Positions 13,927 to 17,972 of a DNA stretch of 17,972 nt are shown piece by piece. The notes under the pieces are model-generated. The model was not told where the DNA came from, did not search any database, and saw nothing but the letters and a program-made list of their open reading frames with translations. A program made the position numbers and the translations under genes. This stretch comes from JAAYGD01 sp964428195 (GTDB lineage Bacteria; Bacillota_I; Bacilli_A; RF39; UBA660): positions 1 through 17,972 of the forward strand of contig CAYRXC010000017.1 in assembly GCA_964428195.1 (NCBI GenBank), read 5' to 3'. Numbering within the stretch: position 1 is the first letter of the stretch; each line of letters starts with the position of its first letter.

Positions 13927-16828
13927 TTATTTCTATTGTTTGTTTAATGTTGTTTCCATCTGAAGCTTTAACATCTATTCCTTTATAAGTAATAACATAC
14001 TCTATATTATATATTGCAGCAGTGTTTGTTTTTATTGGAAATTCCGAAGGAAATCCAGGACTTTTTGACATTACATAAGATATTGAACAATCTTTTGTAA
14101 TATCAATACCATTGTTCTTAATTGTGATTAAATCTGTCATTTTTATTTCTGGGCTTCCTATACTTTTTGTAATATTTTTTTCATATTCTGCTTTAGGATC
14201 AATTATTTCATTATTATATGTATAACTTACTCCAGGACTAGAATTTGGTTTAAATATTGAAAACGCTGTTTTTACCAATAAAGTAATTGTTCCGTTTTCA
14301 TTTGGTTTATCTATTTGTATACTATTTCCTATAGTTGAAGCAATATACTTTTCAACATTATCAGGACCTTTATAGTAAATGTCGTGTCCTAATACTCCCA
14401 TTTCACTTTCTATTCCTGATTTATGTATTTGAAGATACTCTGCACTATTCTTTCCATAATATGTTTCAAAGTGATTCAACATAAAATCATCTGTAAAATA
14501 TGACGGAACTGCTGCTGCTTTCCAAGAGATATTTACTTTATTTCCGTTAATTTTTACTTCTATATCTTTTGGATTTGGTAATCTTTGATATCTTGGTGAT
14601 ATAGTCGTAGGTTCTGTCCCTCTACTAAAATATTCTGTTACTCTCATACTATCTGGTGTAAATTCACTAGGCAATTGAGGAGGAATAGAATCTTTTTCTA
14701 TTGTAACAGGAACAACATTCTTTGGAGCCTTAAAGGTTTTTTCTCCACCTTTAACAACTTCTCTAAATATCATATTAAATAAAGTGTTTTTTCTTGATCC
14801 ATCGTTGCTTCCATTGTACCAATTGTTTTTAGCTGATTCTGCAGTAATCTTATCATAACCATACCATACCGCTAGGGAAAACTCTGGGCTGTATCCAACT
14901 GACCATAGGTCATTTGATGCGGACCAACTAAGTCCCCATTTTCTTATAAAGTCGTCATCATAATTTGATGTTCCTGTTTTTACAGCAGTTTCAAATCCGG
15001 GAACATACCCTGAGGATCTACTTAATCCTCCGTCTACTGCCCATTTAAGCACATTAGTCATAATATATGCTGTTGTTTCTTTCATTACTTTATTTTTTAT
15101 TTGAGAAAACACTTCTTCTTCTCCACTATCCATATATATAACCTTTGTAATAGTATAAGGTTTAATGAAATATCCACCATTTGCAAAAGCGCTATATGCT
15201 GCTGCCATTTCAACTGGATTAGTTCCATTGTATGCCCCAATTGCATGTGCTTCGTGAATTGCACCATCTTCAACTTCTGGCTTCATTCCTAGGCTTGTTA
15301 CAAAGTTAAATATTTGTTTATTGTCTACTGATTGAAAGGCTTTTAATGCTGGGATATTTCTCGATAATCCAAGAGCTTGTTTTAATGTCAACAATCCCAT
15401 ATATTTTGAATCCCAGTTTTTGATAGCTTTTCCATTAGAATATGAATGAGGAGCATCCAAGAATGGGGTGTATGAAGACCAGTTTTCATATTCTATTCCC
15501 GGACCATAGTCAAAAATTGGCTTAGCTGTAGAACCTGGTTGTCTATCTAAATCTATTGCTCTATTAAAACCTCTTTCTACTTCTATATTTCGTCCACCGC
15601 TTAATGCAATTAGTGCTCCTGTATTAACGTTTGTAGCAGCTACTCCAGTTTGTGTTTTATCATTTGGCCAAGTAAACTTTCCTCCATCAACTATTTCATT
15701 TATTGCATCTTGTTTAACTCTATCTAAAGTAGTATATATTTTCATAGGAATAGTATATGGACTATAACCTGTTTTTTCTTCTACTTCGTTTATTACAACA
15801 TCTAAGAATGACTGATATTTATTAAATTCCTCATTTTTTTGTTTTAACAATGTAGTAATAGGTATAGATTTTGCTATTTTTTCTTGTTCAGCACTTATAT
15901 ATCCATGTCTTTTCATTAAATAAAGCACTGTATTTCTTCTTGCTTCGATTCTTTCAGGTTTTGACCATGCATAATCTCCATAATAACTTGGTGATTGAAA
16001 TAATCCCGCAATGAATGCTGCTTCAGACAAGTTAATATCTTTTACTTCTTTTCCAAAATACTTTCTTGAGGCTTCAGCTATTCCATAAGAACCATTTCCT
16101 AAATATGGAGCATTTACATAAAATTCAAATATTTGTTCTTTTGTATATTTTCTTTCTAATACGAAGATAGACATATATATATCTGTAAATTTTCTAGTTA
16201 TAGTAACTTTTGTGTCGGTAATATTATTTTTTACAACTTGCATCGTTATAGTAGAAGCTCCACCAGCATCTGAATTACCCATTACCTGTCCTGTTGCTGC
16301 TTTAATAAATCTCGGTAAATCAAATCCATTATGTTGATAATATCTTGAATCTTCTGTTGCTAATATTGCATCTATCAACACCTCTGGAACATCTTCAAAT
16401 TTAATTTTATCTCTTAACTCCAATCCTAATTTGGCATACTCTTTGCCTTCAGAATCATATACGATACTTGCTTCTTTTTTATACAATGTATCTGGGTTAA
16501 ACTTTGGAGCAGTTGTAGCAATGTATACTATAAATGTAATTGCTCCAACCATTATCATTATTACAATTACTAATGCTATATTTAGTAGGATCTTTGCTAT
16601 TTTTTTCCTCTTCTTTTTTGTAAATCTCTTTTTCTTTTTCCTGTTTTTTATCAAATCGATAATAATGGAACAAATAAATAAAACTCCAACTACAATCAAG
16701 ACTTTTTTTAATCCTATTGCAAAATATCCAATTATTGACAGTAAGAATATAAAAGGCAGCATAGCCACTGTAACTCTTTTGTTTGCCAATTTTGAATAAT
16801 TTTTAAATATTTTTTGTATTGCTTTCAT
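13922..16828 (-). CDS. ponA: class A penicillin-binding protein PBP1A (bifunctional)
   Basis: The protein polymerises and cross-links peptidoglycan outside the membrane. The 968-residue product has an unusual N-terminus with three hydrophobic segments (about 20-39, 42-60, 79-105) and a very basic loop at 61-78; most relatives have one. The GT51 transglycosylase domain follows: ATEDSRYYQHNG (157-168, catalytic E159), GGASTITMQVVKN (189-201), then ERKYTKEQIFEFYVNAPYLG. The transpeptidase domain carries STAK (S433, K436), SRN (489-491) and KTGT (617-620). The C-terminal 250 residues look like a fibronectin-III/Ig-type pair (about 750-860 and 890-968), often found in Bacilli PBP1. GGAGGT (16840-16835), inside the last codons of recU, is the ribosome binding site, and the ATG directly follows the recU stop, so the two are translationally coupled. 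Confidence 0.96.
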   Translation of the reverse strand: MKAIQKIFKNYSKLANKRVTVAMLPFIFLLSIIGYFAIGLKKVLIVVGVLFICSIIIDLIKNRKKKKRFTKKKRKKIAKILLNIALVIVIMIMVGAITFIVYIATTAPKFNPDTLYKKEASIVYDSEGKEYAKLGLELRDKIKFEDVPEVLIDAILATEDSRYYQHNGFDLPRFIKAATGQVMGNSDAGGASTITMQVVKNNITDTKVTITRKFTDIYMSIFVLERKYTKEQIFEFYVNAPYLGNGSYGIAEASRKYFGKEVKDINLSEAAFIAGLFQSPSYYGDYAWSKPERIEARRNTVLYLMKRHGYISAEQEKIAKSIPITTLLKQKNEEFNKYQSFLDVVINEVEEKTGYSPYTIPMKIYTTLDRVKQDAINEIVDGGKFTWPNDKTQTGVAATNVNTGALIALSGGRNIEVERGFNRAIDLDRQPGSTAKPIFDYGPGIEYENWSSYTPFLDAPHSYSNGKAIKNWDSKYMGLLTLKQALGLSRNIPALKAFQSVDNKQIFNFVTSLGMKPEVEDGAIHEAHAIGAYNGTNPVEMAAAYSAFANGGYFIKPYTITKVIYMDSGEEEVFSQIKNKVMKETTAYIMTNVLKWAVDGGLSRSSGYVPGFETAVKTGTSNYDDDFIRKWGLSWSASNDLWSVGYSPEFSLAVWYGYDKITAESAKNNWYNGSNDGSRKNTLFNMIFREVVKGGEKTFKAPKNVVPVTIEKDSIPPQLPSEFTPDSMRVTEYFSRGTEPTTISPRYQRLPNPKDIEVKINGNKVNISWKAAAVPSYFTDDFMLNHFETYYGKNSAEYLQIHKSGIESEMGVLGHDIYYKGPDNVEKYIASTIGNSIQIDKPNENGTITLLVKTAFSIFKPNSSPGVSYTYNNEIIDPKAEYEKNITKSIGSPEIKMTDLITIKNNGIDITKDCSISYVMSKSPGFPSEFPIKTNTAAIYNIEYVITYKGIDVKASDGNNIKQTIEIK

Positions 16829-17395
16829 TTATTTACCTCCGAAATATAATTTATCAATAATTTTTATATAATCTATTCTTTTCAAATAGTCATCTTTAAT
16901 TATATATCCTTTTTCTTCAAAGAAAGTTAATGGTATAGAACTAACCTTATTTGAACTAATATAATCTAATAATATTTTACCACTTAAATAGAAAGTTTTA
17001 TTTATTTTTTTAAATCTAACTATTATAAAAGATATAGCTCCATGTTCTAATACCTTTGAAATATGTTCCAATTGATGTTTGTGGATATTGCTTATTGGGA
17101 ATCTATTAGAATTTTGAATTTCTTTTGCTTCAAAGTCAACATATTTCCCTTTATATATTCCATTGTAATCAGTGGTAGAAGGCTTTTCAAAAAAAGCTTT
17201 TGTTATTAAATGACTTTTTTTGGTATATTCAACATCTACAACTTTTATTGGAGTTGGTTTTTTATATACAATTGCAATATTATTATCGATATAATAATTA
17301 TTAGCAATGTTTAAATCATATTCTAAACTCATACCTCTGTTTGCATAATCAATATTATTGTTTTCAATTTTTTTAATGTTATTTGGATACTTCAT
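16829..17395 (-). CDS. recU: Holliday junction resolvase RecU
   Basis: RecU cleaves Holliday junctions and modulates RecA in Bacilli. The 188-residue product carries NRGMSLEYDL (19-28) and the catalytic core KPSTTDYNGIYKGKYVDFEA (71-90). D76, E89 and K91 keep the D-x12-E-x-K spacing of the B. subtilis active site (D88, E101, K103). FPISNIHKHQLEH (99-111) follows. I chose ATG 17395: AAGGTGAT (17407-17400) is 4 nt upstream, and the in-frame GTG at 17404 lies inside that site. Its TAA is immediately followed by the ponA ATG; the recU-ponA operon is conserved in Bacilli. Confidence 0.95.
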   Translation of the reverse strand: MKYPNNIKKIENNNIDYANRGMSLEYDLNIANNYYIDNNIAIVYKKPTPIKVVDVEYTKKSHLITKAFFEKPSTTDYNGIYKGKYVDFEAKEIQNSNRFPISNIHKHQLEHISKVLEHGAISFIIVRFKKINKTFYLSGKILLDYISSNKVSSIPLTFFEEKGYIIKDDYLKRIDYIKIIDKLYFGGK

Positions 17396-17411
17396 CGATA
17401 TCACCTTAATA

Positions 17412-17417
17412 ATTATA
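17412..17417 (-). promoter_or_regulatory. -10 element of the recU-ponA operon
   Basis: A perfect TATAAT on the minus strand lies 16 nt before the recU ATG. No convincing -35 is seen. It fits the close -10 to start spacing of other genes in the window. Confidence 0.4.
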
Positions 17418-17473
17418 CTATAAATTGATTACAAAAACTACTTTAAAACCTATTTAATGATATAATATTATCG

Positions 17474-17505
17474 TATGGTTATAGTAATTGACAAAATAAA
17501 CCATA
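17474..17505. repeat. inverted repeat around the gpsB -35 element
   Basis: TATGGTT (17474-17480) and AACCATA (17499-17505) are perfect inverted repeats with an 18-nt spacer whose middle is the TTGACA -35 (17488-17493). It could be an operator, or a leader hairpin of a transcript from the TATAAT at 17461-17466. Confidence 0.35.
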
Positions 17506-17516
17506 TTTGAGAGAAT
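17488..17516 (+). promoter_or_regulatory. promoter of gpsB
   Basis: A consensus TTGACA (17488-17493), 17-nt spacer and GAGAAT (17511-17516, matching the key A2 and T6 positions) give a start near 17523 and a very short leader. A second possible -10, TATAAT at 17461-17466, would give a leader of about 60 nt. The divergent recU promoter shares this 138-nt gap. Confidence 0.5.
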
Positions 17517-17533
17517 ATGAAAGAGGTGAAACT

Positions 17534-17854
17534 ATGTTGTTAGAGGAAATATCTTTATCTCCACAAGACATATTAGAAAAGGAATTTAAAATTGATACAA
17601 GAGGATATAGACCACAAGAAGTTGATAAGTATTTAGATACTATTATTGGGGATTATACAAAATTTGTATCTTTATTAAAAAAGTTTAGCGACGAGAATAA
17701 GGAACTTTTAGAGGAAAATCTTAACTTAAAGAAAGAACTTAGAAATACTCAAGATAAACTAGACCTTTTAAAAACTTCAGATAAAGAAGTAACTAACGTA
17801 GATTTACTGAGAAGAATATCACAATTGGAAAAAGTAATTTATGGTGATAAATAA
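17534..17854 (+). CDS. gpsB: cell division/elongation regulator GpsB (DivIVA family)
   Basis: GpsB is a coiled-coil adaptor that shuttles PBP1 between the sidewall and the septum in Bacilli. The 106-residue product has the DivIVA-type membrane-binding head (about 1-60), with SPQDILEKEFK (9-19) and RGYRPQEVDKYLD (23-35), a coiled coil (about 38-76), a linker, and the conserved trimerising end TNVDLLRRISQLEKVIYG. Y25, D31 and D35, which bind the PBP1 N-terminal peptide in B. subtilis, fall at the same numbers. ATG 17534 follows AAGAGGTGA (17521-17529); the longer frame from 17507 reads through that site. It is encoded divergently from recU-ponA, a context kept in B. subtilis, and is followed by rnpB. 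Confidence 0.96.
   Translation: MLLEEISLSPQDILEKEFKIDTRGYRPQEVDKYLDTIIGDYTKFVSLLKKFSDENKELLEENLNLKKELRNTQDKLDLLKTSDKEVTNVDLLRRISQLEKVIYGDK
17825..17853 (+). promoter_or_regulatory. candidate rnpB promoter within the gpsB 3' end
   Basis: TTGGAA (17825-17830), a 17-nt spacer and TGA-TAAATA (extended -10, hexamer 17848-17853) predict a start near 17860, where the RNase P RNA is expected to begin. It lies in the last codons of gpsB. Confidence 0.4.
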
Positions 17855-17857
17855 ATA

Positions 17858-17972
17858 CTATTGCAAACGCTGCATTCTAGTAATGTAGAGGAAAGTCCAT
17901 GCTCACACTATTCCTATTAGGATAGTAATGTTCGTGCATAGGGAAAAAATAACCTATGATAGTCTTTGACTA
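17858..17972 (+). ncRNA. rnpB: RNase P RNA, type B, 5' part (cut by window end)
   Basis: This is the catalytic RNA of RNase P, which matures tRNA 5' ends. The conserved GAGGAAAGTCCATGCTC is at 17888-17904. Preceding it, CTGCATT (17870-17876) pairs with AATGTAG (17882-17888) as a P3-like hairpin. Following it are ACTAT/ATAGT with CCT/AGG (17907-17926), GTTCGTGCATAGG, and a CATAGG/CCTATG stem (17937-17942 with 17953-17958). The order matches Bacillus rnpB. The remaining ~250-300 nt lie beyond the window, and the 5' end is approximate. Confidence 0.95.

Noticed and set aside
15101..16799. Plus-strand open frames opposite ponA (15101-15292 and 16431-16799)
   Set aside because: They are antisense to strongly supported PBP1A coding sequence and have no convincing ribosome binding site or recognisable domain.
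17425..17466. TTGATT at 17425 as -35 for the TATAAT at 17461
   Set aside because: The spacing is 30 nt, far outside the 16-18 nt range for sigma-A promoters.
672..17533. Insertion sequences, prophage genes or CRISPR repeats
   Set aside because: All larger open frames are housekeeping or single conserved genes; I saw no transposase motif and no spaced direct repeats.

Overview
The window is a compact stretch of chromosome from a very A/T-rich bacterium with the standard genetic code. TGA is a true stop at tight junctions (tsaE/tsaB, rimI/tsaD, pcrA/ligA, dnaD/nth) and tryptophan is always TGG, so it is not a Mycoplasma-type code. Gene content and order point to class Bacilli of the Bacillota: tsaE-tsaB-rimI-tsaD, pcrA-ligA, dnaD-nth facing ponA-recU, then gpsB and a type B RNase P RNA. 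A penicillin-binding protein, GpsB and RecU indicate a walled cell. The low G+C and a 5S rRNA of only about 106 nt suggest a lineage near the Mollicutes or an uncultured gut order of Bacilli; this placement is inference.

Layout. 1-671: 3' end of 23S rRNA, a 54-nt spacer and 5S rRNA. 805-1665: a divergent PP2C-like protein with its own promoter and terminator. 1732-4207: the tsaE-tsaB-rimI-tsaD operon, covering tRNA t6A synthesis and ribosomal protein acetylation. 4241-6760: a large conserved membrane-anchored protein of unknown function and a CPBP-family membrane protease. 6837-10928: pcrA helicase and ligA DNA ligase. 11049-11495: a short homologue of the competence master regulator ComK, which is the most notable gene here. 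11556-13914: cca, dnaD and nth. 13922-17395, minus strand: recU-ponA, facing nth across a shared bidirectional terminator. 17534-17972: gpsB and the start of rnpB, cut by the window end.

How the genes work together. TsaB, TsaD and TsaE (with TsaC, not in this window) make t6A37 on ANN-decoding tRNAs, and Cca finishes tRNA 3' ends, as RNase P finishes 5' ends. PcrA, LigA, DnaD, Nth and RecU serve replication, base excision repair and Holliday-junction processing. RecU shares an operon with the bifunctional cell-wall synthase PBP1A, and GpsB, the PBP1A partner known from other Bacilli, is encoded divergently next to them. ComK would link DNA uptake to this DNA-handling set if the genome also carries late competence genes.

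Regulatory style. Gaps between genes are short. Many carry a TATAAT hexamer only 15-25 nt before the start codon, giving very short leaders. Several stop codons lie in the loop or arm of an RNA hairpin, often a terminator. No mobile element, CRISPR array or tRNA gene was seen, and no gene-free stretch exceeds 300 nt.
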